64,000 nucleotides of DNA from assembly GCA_032173965.1 (NCBI GenBank), contig CM063284.1, forward strand, positions 133,539,125 to 133,603,124. The letters run 5' to 3'. Positions 37,150 through 50,200 of this stretch are shown in pieces; positions within the stretch are counted from its first letter, which is position 1, and each line of letters opens with the position of its first letter. The position numbers were made by a program, and so were the translations under genes. The notes beneath the pieces were generated by a model. It made no database searches, was not told the origin of the DNA, and worked only from the letters and a program-made list of their open reading frames with translations. This DNA is from Sitta carolinensis (Eukaryota; Chordata; Aves; Passeriformes; Sittidae).

Positions 37150-40100
37150 CCTTCAATGCCCATTGGCCAATTTCCTCATGCACAGATTATTTGCTTACCC
37201 TCCACAGTGTTCAAGGAAAGGGGAATTCTTATTAGGAACTGTCAATCTCCTTTTTCAGCTTCTGCTTAAAATTTAATTGGAAAATAAAAATAAAACAATT
37301 TCTTCACATGATGTAGCTTCAAAATTGTCTTAACTATTTCAATCCAATTGGTACATGGGGTTTTATATCCATGTAAAGAGACTTTTCTTTTGTTGTCTGT
37401 GTTCCTTGCTTGAAGAACACACTCAGAAATGTTTCTTGCTTAAGAACATATAGAAAACTGACTATGAACATGAGTCTGAAATTCTTTTTACTGTCATATT
37501 TGTACTTCTGTATTAGATGATCAAGGGTTTGTATTCCCAAGAGCTTGTATAATTTTTTTCACCCACAACAGTCAGTGTAAAAGACATTAGTTCTTCCTAT
37601 AAACCTTGTCCTTTACATAAACACTATGGTGACGGATTTTACAGTACAGAAATTAGAAGTAGCTGGTTTGGTTTTAGATGGTACTGAATTTCCAAAAAGC
37701 ACTGGAGGTGATTTAGAGAGAGTCTGGTGAAATTAGAGTGACCAGGTTTTATTTTTGATAGCTATTTTTCCGATCCTGATAGCACTAGAAATTTCTCTTT
37801 TAACTTAATTCAAAATAGATTAATTTTCCATTTAAATTCTTCCTCAAGCTATCCTAAAATAATCTTGTCTTAAAATATGTATGGAAACATTGCTATAACA
37901 ATAATAACTATAGCACATCAGTAAATTTTCGCTTTTATTCAAATTAATAGAGCAAGAGCGATTCCAAATAGCAATTCTGGAACCAGAAGTTGAAACAGTT
38001 CTTGAGCAGGAAGTTTTATTTGCCACCTGCTGCAATATTCAGAAACATTACCATGTACTATTAAGTTCCAGGTGTAGACCTTTATCAAAGGTAGCTCAGC
38101 AAATTCCTCATTTCATTCCCAGGTGTGTAACAGCACACCTAGGACTCTTTGGACACAGTTAGACATTATGGCACAGCAGGGGATGGTATAAATGTTTAAT
38201 TATCTAGGTTCAGCTTCAGTGGTTGGAAACCAGTGCCTATATATATAAATAATGAAGACATTGCTAATAAAGAGTAAAGCAGCAAACCTCCTGAGGCGTT
38301 TTTTCCCTCTCAGCTGTTTACTTAGAGCTTTATTTAGCTAGTGTCTTCAAGGAACAGTTTAGTGGTAGGTTGAGGAATTAAATGAAAAAGGCTTTGCATC
38401 TGGGTTAATTTCTCTTTGCTCTTTAGATCTGCTGTGTGAAAAATGGAATTTGCATGGCCAGTATCTGTTGATAAATGAAATACTGTAAGCACAGACAAGA
38501 CAGTTATTCAGCTTAGTATGAGTGCACTTATGTAGACAATTTTAGCAGATGTTGAACTTCAGTGCATTCAAGGAAAAATTTAAATAAATGTGAAAAATCC
38601 TGTGTTTAAACAAGATGTCGCCTATGAACTATAAACAGGGTATTCAAAAATTAAAACTTCCTTGGTTTGAATTATTATAAAGATGCCTTCATTGAGCATC
38701 AAGAAGATCTACGGGAAAAGCCTGGATTTCAGGTAGCTAATTCAATTTCAGTCGATTTATGTATGTTACTGTTTGTGGCTTTTTGAGAATTAGTTTCATG
38801 TAGTTCACAAGCCCTTTTTAGCATTTTATACCTGCAAGAAATAAAATAACAATAGTTTGTAAACCAAATACCTATTGAAAGGATTTCTGTTTGATATGAG
38901 GAATAATATGCTTTCCCAAAAGAAATCCCTACAGTGTTTTAATACTGATAGAATCCAGATGTATCTTTATTAATTTAAGTGTGAATCTGAGTAATTTGTC
39001 TTACTATGCCTATATGTACCTCCCATTTATCTTTAAATCTTTAAAGTTGGTCAGTGTTAATCACCAGTGTTCATTTAACCTGTTCATCTTTCAGTTTCAG
39101 TGTAATTGCTACAAATCTTCAGTCATGACCTGTTTAATTAAGGTGTTCTTGCTCTCAGATACTTGGTCATGTGATTATGAAAGATGATATTTATTGCTGT
39201 TAACTATTTGGATTTCTTACCATTTTATGTAGGGAAAGCATGGGATCTTTCTAAGAGATTAGAATTTTTTAAACTTTACATTGAAGATAGGATTCAAATG
39301 TCTATTTCTCTCAATGTGTGCAATTGCTTAGTGTCTTTGCATTCAATATTAGTTAAATTTTACATTATAACACCATGACGATTATATATTTTGGTTTTGC
39401 TCTGTAGGTGTGAAGCAAATTCCTCCTATTTTGCTTCAACTTTTTTTTTTATTTTTTTCTAATTCTTGTTTGACTTCTGTTTTTTATTGACACCATTGTG
39501 AGTGGCCAAAGAAAACTTTCTGTGTAGTTAATGTCTGGCCTTGGTAACTTAGGAGGAGCATAATTGTTTACATTGTTTTTAACATTGTCGTATAGCAAAA
39601 AGTGAAAATTAGTTCAAAATTCAGACACCAATATCAGGTACTTATTAAAAATGTCTAAACAGCTATATTTTATTCAAGAGAATGTGCTTTATTAATATTG
39701 ACCATGTTGCTACATATTTTTTGGTTGTAATTTGTTTCCAGAGTCCTTCTCGATTAATCTGATTGTTTCTGTTTTATAGCTTATTCACTTGTTTATTTTA
39801 ACTGGCTATTTATAAAAGACCTTGAAACAAAATAGAATGTTAGACTTCTGTAATTTTATCGTATCATAAGCTTGAAAAAATCCTGTAGGTATATTTAGTG
39901 TTATGAATGGGATTCTGGTACTGTCACAGGTAAGGGTTTGTTTGTGCCCCAAGTCCAGGGAATGGCTGCCTGCTCTGTAAGGCCCCTGCCCAAAGGAGAA
40001 CATGCCACCACTTACACTCAGCAGCTAGGGAAGAAAAGAAGGGCTTTATCAGAGGGAAGCAGACTGCCATCTTCACTTTCCATGGACTTAAATGTGGGTT

Positions 40101-41576
40101 AGGTCTGGTCCAGAATTGAGAATTAAAACACATACAGCATCACCTTCTGAGGATATTAAAAATTCTTTCATAAAGAAACCATTATGTCAGGATTTATTTT
40201 CAACAAAAGTGCCTGTTTAACCACTTTTCTTTTTAAAGCCTCAAACATTTAGTCTAGCCCATTTATATAGGCTGCATGTGGTGTCTTCACAGAGCTGACC
40301 TGCTTCCTTCAACATGGTATGTAGTGAATATTGAAAAAATGAAGGGAGAAGCAGAAGCCACATGGAGATGTTTCAGTAGTAAGCTTCATTGGTTTAACAG
40401 GGTAAATCAATAGGAGCTTCCAGCTGTGAGTTGGAATGTAAGACTGCACAACCTATTTAGAAAGAATTCCCAACAAACTACAAGCTCTTTGTTAGGCAGA
40501 TTCTATGTCCTTTCTAAGGCACAGACATAGTTTCCAGGATATATTTCTAGAAAGCCTTTTGTTCTTGTGAGAGCTTCAAATAATGATGCAAAGTTTTTCA
40601 GGACAAAATTCTTTTTAGAATTCAGTATTATTCTTAGAAAGTCTACTACTTAGCTGTTAGCTGCAAATGGAAATTGAATAGTGGGTTCTTTTTTGAAGAG
40701 AAATTCATATACTAATGTTCTTCAAGAAACTTTGTCCATGACTTGTTTGCTGTTCTTGCTTCATGTGGATTCTCATATCAAGAGTTTCGAAGAACATGAA
40801 GGACTTATTAAAGTATGACTGCTTTGGACTGTCAGTTCACAAACACAGAGTATGTACGTGAAGATATCATGATATATTTAACTTTTCCTGCAAGAGGGAA
40901 TGACACAAAAGAACTATAAAGATGGAAGTGGTCATTAAACTGTAGATACAATTATCTGAGTGAATTTGAAACAGAACTAAGTTTAGGGAAGGTGATAATT
41001 CTCATTAATAATGCTTTCGAAGCCTGCTAATTTATACTAGCAGAGAAGGGGAAGCTTTCACCTGGCTGCCACTGCTGAAGTAGCAGAAGGACTTGCATAT
41101 GTGGAATTTGTAGCTTTTTTAAAATAAAAAAATAATTAATGAAATACAGAAACATCAATATATAAAAAGTAGAAGTACAGGCAGTTAAACTTATTTGCTT
41201 CCTAACAAAGGGGACTATTTGACATTGTATTTAAAAAAAAAAGGAAAAAAGGGCTTTATTTCATTGTTCCTTTTTTCCTTTTGTTAAACATAATTGTTCT
41301 CTGCAGCATGTTGGTAGGCATATATACCTGACTGCATAATGTGTCACTAAGTCTGTTGCTTTTTTACCCCTAGTCTATTCTCTTTTGAAATTCATAAAAC
41401 AAACATACTGACATGCATATAATTTAAAAAAATGTAAGATTTTCTTACTATTCTGTCAAGGTTAACTATGGCTGCATCTATTGCAGGCATAAGACATGCA
41501 GCTTATGTATAGCTTATAGTATGCAACTCAGTGTAGGTTTCCAGGATAACAGCATCAAGAATGGTGGAAGGAGGTG

Positions 41577-42446
41577 ATTGTCCCACCATACCATGAGCTG
41601 GTGTGGCCTCACTGAGTGCTGTGTGTAGTTTGGGGTATCACACTGTACAAAGGACACCAGACTATTAGAGTGAGTCCAGGGGAAGGAGATAAAAGGGGTA
41701 AGAATTCTCAACATCGGAGAAAAGAGAAGAGAAAAGAGAGGAGAGAGAGAGGAGAGGAGAGGAGAGGAGAGGAGAGGAGAGGAGAGGAGAGAGGAGAGGA
41801 GAGGAGAGGAGAGGGGAGGGAGGGGAGGGGAGGGGAGGGGAGGGGAGGGGAGGGGAGGGGAGGGGAGGGGAGGGGGAGGGGAGGGGAGGGGAGGGGGAGG
41901 GAGGGAGAGGAGAGGAGAGGAGAGGAGAGGAGAGGAGAGGAGAGGAGAGGAGAGGAGAGGAGAGGAGAGGAGAGGAGAGGAGAGAGGAGAGGAGAGGAGA
42001 GGAGAGGAGAGGAGAGTGAAAGAAGGAGAGAAGAAAGAGAAGAGAGAGAGAGAAGAGAAGAGAAGAGAAGAGAAGAGAAGAGAAGAGAAGAGAAGAGAAG
42101 AGAAGAGAAGAGAAGAGAAGAAGAAGAGAAGAGAAGAGAAGAGAAGAGAAGAGAAGAGAAGAGAGAAAACCCCATTGCAGTCTATAGCTTCCTCATAGGC
42201 ACAGGGAGGTGGGCTGGGGAGCTTCAGATTGGACATTAGGAAAATGTTCTTCACCCAGAGGATGGTTTTTCAGTGCAACAGTCTCCCCAGAGAACTGGGC
42301 ATGGCATCAAGCCTGTTCCAGGAGCATCTGGATAATGCTCATAGTGATGTGGTTCAGTTATAGGCAGTCCTTTGAGGAGCAGGGAGTTGGAGAATATGCT
42401 CTTAATGGATCCCTTTCGACTCAACATATTCTATGATTCTATATGT
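41577..42446 (+). mobile_element. CR1 retrotransposon split by a purine-repeat expansion
   Basis: The left part (to about 41710) has gtgctgtgtgtagtttgggg and acaaaggacacc as in the CR1 3' half. The right part (from about 42205) has cttcagattggacattagga and ends in attctatgattctat, the intact CR1 octamer tail. Between them lies a G/A-only array. Both halves share orientation, so this is most simply one CR1 with an internal simple-repeat expansion replacing part of it. Confidence 0.8.
41716..42169 (+). repeat. Polypurine microsatellite/minisatellite (GGAGA / GGGGA / AGAAG arrays)
   Basis: All 454 bases are G or A except one T at 42017. The array is made of blocks: GGAGA repeats to about 41811, GGGGA repeats with more than a dozen G-runs from about 41812 to 41906, GGAGA repeats again to 42016, then AGAAG repeats from about 42050 to 42165. 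It generates long open frames on both strands (207 codons forward; 246 codons reverse, nearly all Ser, Leu and Pro) that are not genes. Confidence 0.97.
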
Positions 42447-43659
42447 TTCACATTTTGTCTGAGAGTGGTGCTGCTGCTGTGACTACATTGTTAGAGCCCA
42501 GGCAGCAAGTTCATGTAAAGTTGGAGAATGGTTATGTGGATTCAATACAGCAGCAACTACATGATATGCATCTCAATTTTTCTGTTACCATTATGTTACA
42601 TTTTATTAGAGCTGGATCTTCCATTTTTCTCAGACAATTTCAGTAATGAATGATGACACAGATGATGTAAATGGTGTAATTCTGTTGATTTCAGTTTAGT
42701 GCCATCTGCATACAGACCCCAGGCTTATTATGGTCCTGTCACATTTCCTCCCTTTTGGTCCCTCGTTGATGCCGATATTGTGTCTTATATTTATAAATAA
42801 CTTGTGAACACTTAGTGCCATTCATCTTCAGACAGTTTACAAGTGCTAATTAATGAATATGCTCAGCACCTCTGGGTTGTAGATCATTTACTATTTTTAT
42901 TAGTTGGTCCCTTAATGAAGCTGTGACATTAGTACAGATTCTTGAACACAAAGCCATAAATAACATCTAATTGAGACTTTTTTGAAACAAAAGTCTCAAA
43001 ATGAAATCACTTTATGGCACTTGAATATTATTTAACATTGCCTTTGAGAACAGAAGTCTTGGTAAAACAGAGCAACTTGGGAGTGTCATTTAGATTGTTT
43101 CTACTATGTCCCAAATTTAGTGGAAAACAAATATTTAGTATAATAATAGCTCAAAATAATTAATTGCTATTAAAATATTTAAGAAACTATTGTAATAATA
43201 TTTTATTAAAAAAACCCTTAATATTTTCAGACATTCAATATCTGTGTAAAAACTGTTAGTGTCATTCACTTTGCTAGAAAAAAATTTGAAAATTAGTAAT
43301 TCTAATGCCTATTTGTATTTCCTTATTGCAACCATAACTGCCTATTTGTATTTTTTACCAAAAATTTGTCTTTTCTCCATCACTAATTTCTAATCCATGA
43401 GCAAAGTTTCTCTAACGAGTCTACAGAGAGATTTTTTTTTTTTCAGGAATTAATGGAACAAATAGGCAAAAAAAAAATTGGACTGAGGAGTTCAAGTAAC
43501 TTGTTTTTGTGCAGGGATGGCTAAGGGTTAGTGTAAAAAACAATTAACTTCTTTGCAGAAGGTTAAATTATAGCAGACCAACAGAAATTACTGGTTAAAC
43601 TGAAACAATGAGGATTAATTGAATAAAGAAATTGAGGGGAAAGCTGTAATCAACTTCCT

Positions 43660-43910
43660 AGATGAGCACCTCAAGCCTTAGTACTGGGGATGATGTTTAA
43701 TATTTTCACTAGTGGCCTTGGCATAGAGAACAAGAAAGCTGTAATTAAATCCATTGGTTACACAAAGTTGGATACTTATCAGCACAGGGGAGCAATAGGA
43801 TACTGCACAATAGAGAAGCAGATGACCTTCTGAACTCTTGAAGTGAAAACGAGTGCGTTAAAACACCACTATGTGTAAAATCAGGAATTTAAGAACTAAT
43901 AGGGCTTTAT
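43660..43910 (+). mobile_element. Old CR1-type LINE fragment
   Basis: The stretch ctgggga tgatgtttaatattttcac, followed by ggttacacaaagttgg and an acaatag block, matches the CR1 region just downstream of the reverse-transcriptase catalytic motifs, with many changes and no usable frame. Its relation to the following, moderately GC-rich 43911-44170 is unclear. Confidence 0.5.
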
Positions 43911-46900
43911 TCTCCTGAACTACAGGCAGGGACTCCTCTGTGGCTGAGTCTTGATCAACAATCCTGAATTCTCCTTTCCATAGCAGGATAACTGAGTCCA
44001 AGCTGCTTATTAGTAACAGTTTTTGCTCCATGCTGTTCTCCTACACTGTGTGCTGGCACTGTCTGGGAGACGCTGGTTAGCAAAGGCCTGACTGTGCCAG
44101 GAAACATAAGAATTAGCAGGCAATCCTGGGCCAGCACCTGGCCCTGTGACAGGGTTATGTCTTGCTAGTATAGGTATAGTCTCAAAGAGCAAAATCTATT
44201 TGGTCTTGAAAAATGAAAACAGGGAGGGTGTGAGATTGGTCACTATAAAATCATCAGGCAGCAAACGCTGAGGAGAGAAAGGAGCAATTTACACTTAATG
44301 ACAATACTGATACAAGAATGAGTAGTGATAAACTAGTTTGGAATGCGTGAGCACTGGAAATAGAAAGGCATTCTTTCCATTGCAGCTGTAGGACTTGGAA
44401 AAGCATTTTGGTAAATTTTGGGCTCATTATTTATAGTTAATTTTATGAAAGTTTCTTATATTATCAAGTTTTAAAAAAATTTTTTCTTTGAAACAATAGG
44501 CAACTGGAAGCAATCCATGCAATTTCTTCCTATTCAGTATACTTAATGACCTTAAGTTTCCTAAGAAAAGTGCAGGAACTGTGTGCTCAGTCCTTTTGCT
44601 TTTCTGAGACTGTTACAAAACTGAAAATTTGGTAAATATGTAACTAGGATAACTGTACCTTCTCAGTGTATTAAATATTCAAATTTTCAAGGTTAAAGAC
44701 ACCCTTTATGAACACTTTTATTGTACACTCCATTCACTTAGAGCAGTTTTATTTCGTGCCAAACCCAGTGCACTTATTTAATAAACCCTCATGGCCCTCT
44801 GGAGTACTGTGCAGGTTTATGAATTCCATTTTGGAAGCAGTGCAGCTGTATTTGTTGAGACATAATACTGACCAGTTTGTGCTATGTCCAAAGCACAGCC
44901 AGTGTCACATTTTCTCACTGGAAGTCTGTACACCATTTTAGTTCTTCATAAAATCATGAGAGCTCCTGAAGGAGCTAAGTGTGGTCAACATGACACTGTG
45001 GGAATTATGCACCGTCTTCACTGGCATGGACTGGACAGTCTTGAGTTGTGTCTGTGCCATAATGAAAAAACGCAAATTATTGCCTTTACAGATCTTGAAG
45101 AATATCAGGTATTTTATACATGACCTTATTTTTTTAATACAATATATTTTAGAAAGGATGTGCTTTGGCTTATATTGAACCAACTAGTTTAGTGTTCTAA
45201 GTTTCTAGTCCTACTGAGCATTGTAGAGGGGTTGAATAAAATGTATGTACAAAATTACTAGTATATGTCTTAAGGATAGTAAAAGAGTGCTACAAGAGAT
45301 ACACTGTCCTTTAGGATAAGGTCGTCATTAGTACAAAAGAGTGCACCTTCTAAAAATTGCAGTCACAAAATTTTCTCTTCTGTTTGGAAGACAGTGTCAT
45401 GTAAATATATACTGTATCACAGGCATGCACAAGAAATTATATGCTTATTTCACTCTGACTTGGTTGTTTATTGTCATTATAACTTTTCATACAAGATGTA
45501 TCTATTCACTAGAAAGTCAAGAGCATGTATAATCAATCCCCCAGTACAAAGAGTTTTTGTAGTGCAAATACACTGATCCCTTAAAATATATGTAAAGGTG
45601 TTTGTCTCATACCAGTACTATAAACTTTCCCACTTTTCTTAGCTGGTATTGGAATTCCTGTGGCACTTAATGCAATTTTGGGGGATAGGTATCTGTTTGT
45701 TATTACAGATATAAGACAAATAAACATTACAGCAGTTTTGGTATTCAGACATAGTGATTGTAACATGAAAGTCAGTACCATAGCACAGACTAGTGGTATA
45801 GCAAAATATTAAAAAAAATCTACTAATCTTCATCAACTTTTATAAGAGTCACAAATTCAGAGATTAACTTTGCTCATGTAATGTACTTCACTGACTAAAT
45901 ACATTAACGTAACAGAAGGAAATGAAAAGGAGACTTGTGAGTACAGCCAGAACAGTAAAATGAAATGGAAGACTTTCTGTTTCATTAGAATTATAACCAG
46001 ATCCTGCTGCTTACAATGTATGAGCATAAAGATTTATTCCATTCACTCCAAAATAATGATTTTGTATCTTTAAAATAGATCTTTGCAGCTGCAAATGGTG
46101 CATCTCTAGTCTGGGCCCAACCTCTAGAATTATGTCTCTATAGAGAAATTGTACAGACATTGCAAAAGCCTCTGTGTTTTCCAAAAATATGAATGTTGGC
46201 TATGGATAGCACATGGTATATATGTCTTCCACAGTCATAGACACTTTCATTTAAACGGAATGTCAACCCAGAAATTTTTAAACGAAATACCTTATAGAAA
46301 ACAGCAGAAATTTTCCCTCATCAGTAGTGGAAATCAGTACTCTTGGCTATAAAGACAGAGCATAGACTTCAGATGGGGAGAGCAAAAAGGAATTACTGTT
46401 TTTCTTAGTGCAAACGTGAGGCATGTTTTGGTTGTGTATAGAACCAAGTAGATGCGATTTTATGTTTTTGCTAACTTTTCTAGAAGTCTTCTAGTCTGAT
46501 TTGAGGAAGATTGAATTCTAAGTAATGAGTACTAAAATGTTTTACTTCTGACATGAACAACTAATAATGTTGTTATTTTACTGAAAAATGTTGGGAGATC
46601 TTAATGTGTTTTGAAAGAAACGAATATTTAGAAAAGCAGTTCCATCTCATTTTCTGGGGAAATGATATTCAAAGGGATCCTCACAGTCCCAAACCTAGGA
46701 CACTCACTCATTAAAATTATAGTTCCTTGGAAACAATGTTATATTTCAAATAAGCAAAGTGAGGAAAGATGAGCAGAAACAGGAACTAGAGTAAAAAAGA
46801 TACCATTGACCCCTACTGATCCTGGGTCTGTATTCCCTGAAGATGCACAAATTTGCTACAGTAAGTTGTAGCTTCTGTGACTGTACAGAGGAAGGTGATT

Positions 46901-46967
46901 CTTGTTACTTAGTGCCAGTGCTGGTTTAGCAGTGTCTATTCTACATTGGCATGTGGATTCTTTTGGG

Positions 46968-47203
46968 TGCTTATAAGGAGGATAAGGAACAATGGCCACA
47001 AACTGAAATACAAGAAGTTCCATCTCAACATGAAGGTGGCAGAGTGCTTGCACAGGCTGCCCAGGGATGTCGCTGCCTCTCTGGAGACATTCCAGACCCA
47101 CCTGGACAGGTTCCTGTGTCACCAGCTCCAGATGACCCTGCCTTGGCAGAGGGGTTGGACTGAATGATCTCCAGAGGTTCCTTCCAACCCTAATGATTCT
47201 GGG
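46968..47203 (+). mobile_element. CR1 retrotransposon, 3'-end copy with internal deletion
   Basis: The sequence has caatggccacaaactgaaat, agttccatctcaacatga, gcacaggctgcccaggga, ccacctggacaggttcctgt, ttggactgaatgatctccag and ttccttccaaccc in CR1 order. The block normally between the aacatga and gcacagg parts is shortened. This copy is well preserved and ends near gattctggga. Confidence 0.88.
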
Positions 47204-50200
47204 AACCTGTCATCAACATAGTGACTAATGCAGAGATGTACTATGTCCTCGTAGAAACTTAGTACAGGGTGGCTTCAAACATTGCACTACTCCATGATGT
47301 AATGAAGATTTGTACCAGTGACAAATTAGGGTTAAAAAAAAAGAACTAGCAGTAATGTGTTTGTAGTCATGATTAGTTACCTTCATCACCCAAGCACAGT
47401 TTTTCTACTCTTCCTTTTGTCTTCTCCTTCCTCTGCTGCTGTAGTCTTGTTACCTTGTATAATTTTTAAAGAATTGTATCCTATATGAAATATGAGAGCC
47501 AAAACCCCAACAAAAACATATGAAATTTGCTTAGGATAATTAGCAGCAAGTGCAGAAGTTAATATAATGCTAATATATATTAGATGCTTCTGCCAAGCAG
47601 GTGAACTCTACTAGATTTGGTGAAATAGTATTGAAGCCTTCCAGTACAATTTTTCACTTCAGAACACCCATAATTCGAAGTAACATTCTAAAGGCTGATG
47701 AGGATTTGATGTAATTATTTCTTAGATTGTAGTGTCAAAGCTATCAAAAGCAAACTTATGCATAATCAAATATACTGAGACTTTTAATCTAATCTTAAAT
47801 AAGATATGGTTTCCATTTTCTTCTCAGGATTTAGTGTTAGACCATCTATAACTATACTTGCAGGAACAGTGAATGGTGTTTTTTTAACGTAGCTGTCTTT
47901 TCACACAATCTATCTGAAAATACTAAAATGAATGTCATACTATATCCTTTTATTAAATTGTGTTTTGTTTTCACTTAAAATATCTGCAGTAATTAATATT
48001 TCACTTAAAATTTCTTGATAAATATATTTCCCATTTATTGAAGTTAAATTGGTATGTTAAATATATTTTTGAAGAATTTTATCTAAACCCAAAAAAATTT
48101 ATTATTTTTTTAGGAAAATACAAATAAGTGATTTTTTTATGCTTTATTTATTTATGATATGTAGATGTCAAATGTCTGATTACTGTAGGTTTTACAGAAG
48201 TTGTTTTATGGGCCCATGTAATAATAAGTGCTAATAATATGTGATGAAAGCTGATGAGCAGTGTTAGAAGTTGGAGTGTATTATGAATAATCTTGCTAGA
48301 AATAGTGAAGAAATCAAAAATGAGTTAGAACTTGTTAGTTCACTGTATAGAACTAACTTTTAGGAATGGAAAGCAGATGGAAGGTTTAAGGTAAATCTGT
48401 TTAATCCAAATTTGAAATATTTCTATTCAGTGTTGTATATAAAAAAAAAATTATTCTGAAAAAATGGATATAAGGGGTAATATGAAAATGTCAGGTATGT
48501 TTAGTACGTTCTTTTCAGCAGTGAGAAGCTGAACTGAACTTCAGCAATGCCTGTTGTATGCACTAGGTGGTGTTTCAGCCTTTCCGACGGAAAAGCACAT
48601 CCCGCTCCAGTGCCACTAGCGCCTGGGATTCTAGTTTTGAACTAGAGGAGAGGAGATTTCGCCCCATATTTTCCTTTTCAAATTGGCAGTGTTCTTGTGT
48701 GGAGGATTCACACCCACAAATTGCAACACTCATTTTCGTGTACAAAATGTGCTCATGACTGTTTTTAGGAGGGTGGGTAGGAGAGTTGCAAATGTGTGTA
48801 GTAGATAGTGTGCCTACTGTGGAGTGCAAATTTCTGATGTAAGGGGTTAGTTTTTTTTTATTTCTGTTTTAGAAGGGAAAATCCTGTTTTCTTCTCGTAG
48901 GTTTGTCAAAATGCATGTATTAAGCATCATTCCCTGGTGTGGTGTTTGCTTCTCTGCAGTACAGCTATCACAGTCTCAATAAATACTTTATCCTGGCAGG
49001 GACTTGGCAGGGACAGACCTGCTCTGCATGTGTGTGAGCTGCTGAGCACTCTGTCCAGGCACCTGGGGGCAGGAGGAGAAATTCTGTCCAGGAACATGCC
49101 ACCTTCCCATCTGTGCTCTTATGACACCATCTTACAAGTGTGTCTGTCATTTAATTGAGAGGTCTGCACTATAAATTACCAGTATATTTAAAATTGCAAG
49201 AATGCTTCAACATGCTGTGATAAGATGAGGAAGGTGATTTTGCCCAGTGTTGAGGGCTTGTAATTTTTGTGTTCACTGAGAGCACAAACATTTCTGTCTG
49301 TGTGACAGTTCCCATTCTTCTCACTCTGTGTGATTATTCGAAGCTAAAATTATGTTAGGGTTAGCACAATGAAATCCTGCGTGTTGAAGTTGTGTTGGAA
49401 ATTAGGCTTTATCAAACTGTGACCGGTAATTATCATTACATGCTTCTAGAAAAGCAGAAAAAAAAATCTGCAGATTTCATAAATCTAAGCATTTAAAATG
49501 CCATTTGTTTGGGTTTTTTTTTCAATTTGGAATACCCTAATATAAACTTTTCAGGAATCAGGTTAGGTCAGGAGTACTCTTCCTGATTCTGCTTTTAGAG
49601 GAGGTGATAGGAAATCATATTAATTCAGAGGAAACTCTTATTCTGTTGGGTACAAGACAATAATTTTTTCTGGGTACAAAAATTATGACTGTCAACCAAG
49701 GAAAAAGTTGCCCAAGTGTTTTGATTATAGTTTTGTGATATTTTAACATCTACTAAAAAATGTGAAAATAGCAAATGAGAACTTCAGGGGATTTTATCTC
49801 ATTGTCATTCAAGTTACTATGTATTTGTACACTGACATAATTTCATTGCTCTGACACACATGGAAAGTTTAGAACTACTTTCAACTGTTACAGACCTAGC
49901 ATAAATATTAAAGCCTTTCAATTGCTATTGATTAAAGAGAGCAAAAATACTTTTGTCTTGGGTTCTGAAATTTCACTTTGGTGTTTTCTCATGTACTTTC
50001 TAACTTAATTAGCAAAGGTAAAACAGACCTGTACTTAAATTTGTATTTAAATGATGTCCAGGCCTGAAGCATACACAGTTTTGACCTTTGAATGTCCTTT
50101 AAGGACATCTAATGTACCTCAGGGAGCAAGATGCTACTTGGGGAGTCTCTGCTTTTTGCCCTCAGTGCTTTTGTGGTTTGTTCTGTCTGGTTGACGTAAG

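Noticed and set aside
41514..42254. 246-codon reverse-strand open frame, almost all Ser, Leu and Pro
   Set aside because: It is the translation of the purine microsatellite; a repeat of period five lacking stops stays open by itself, and the overlapping forward frame (207 codons, Arg/Glu/Gly) is equally artefactual.
43306..43355. Repeat of tgcctatttgtattt at two nearby positions
   Set aside because: A single 15-nt AT-rich direct repeat with no further structure is not distinctive in this intron.
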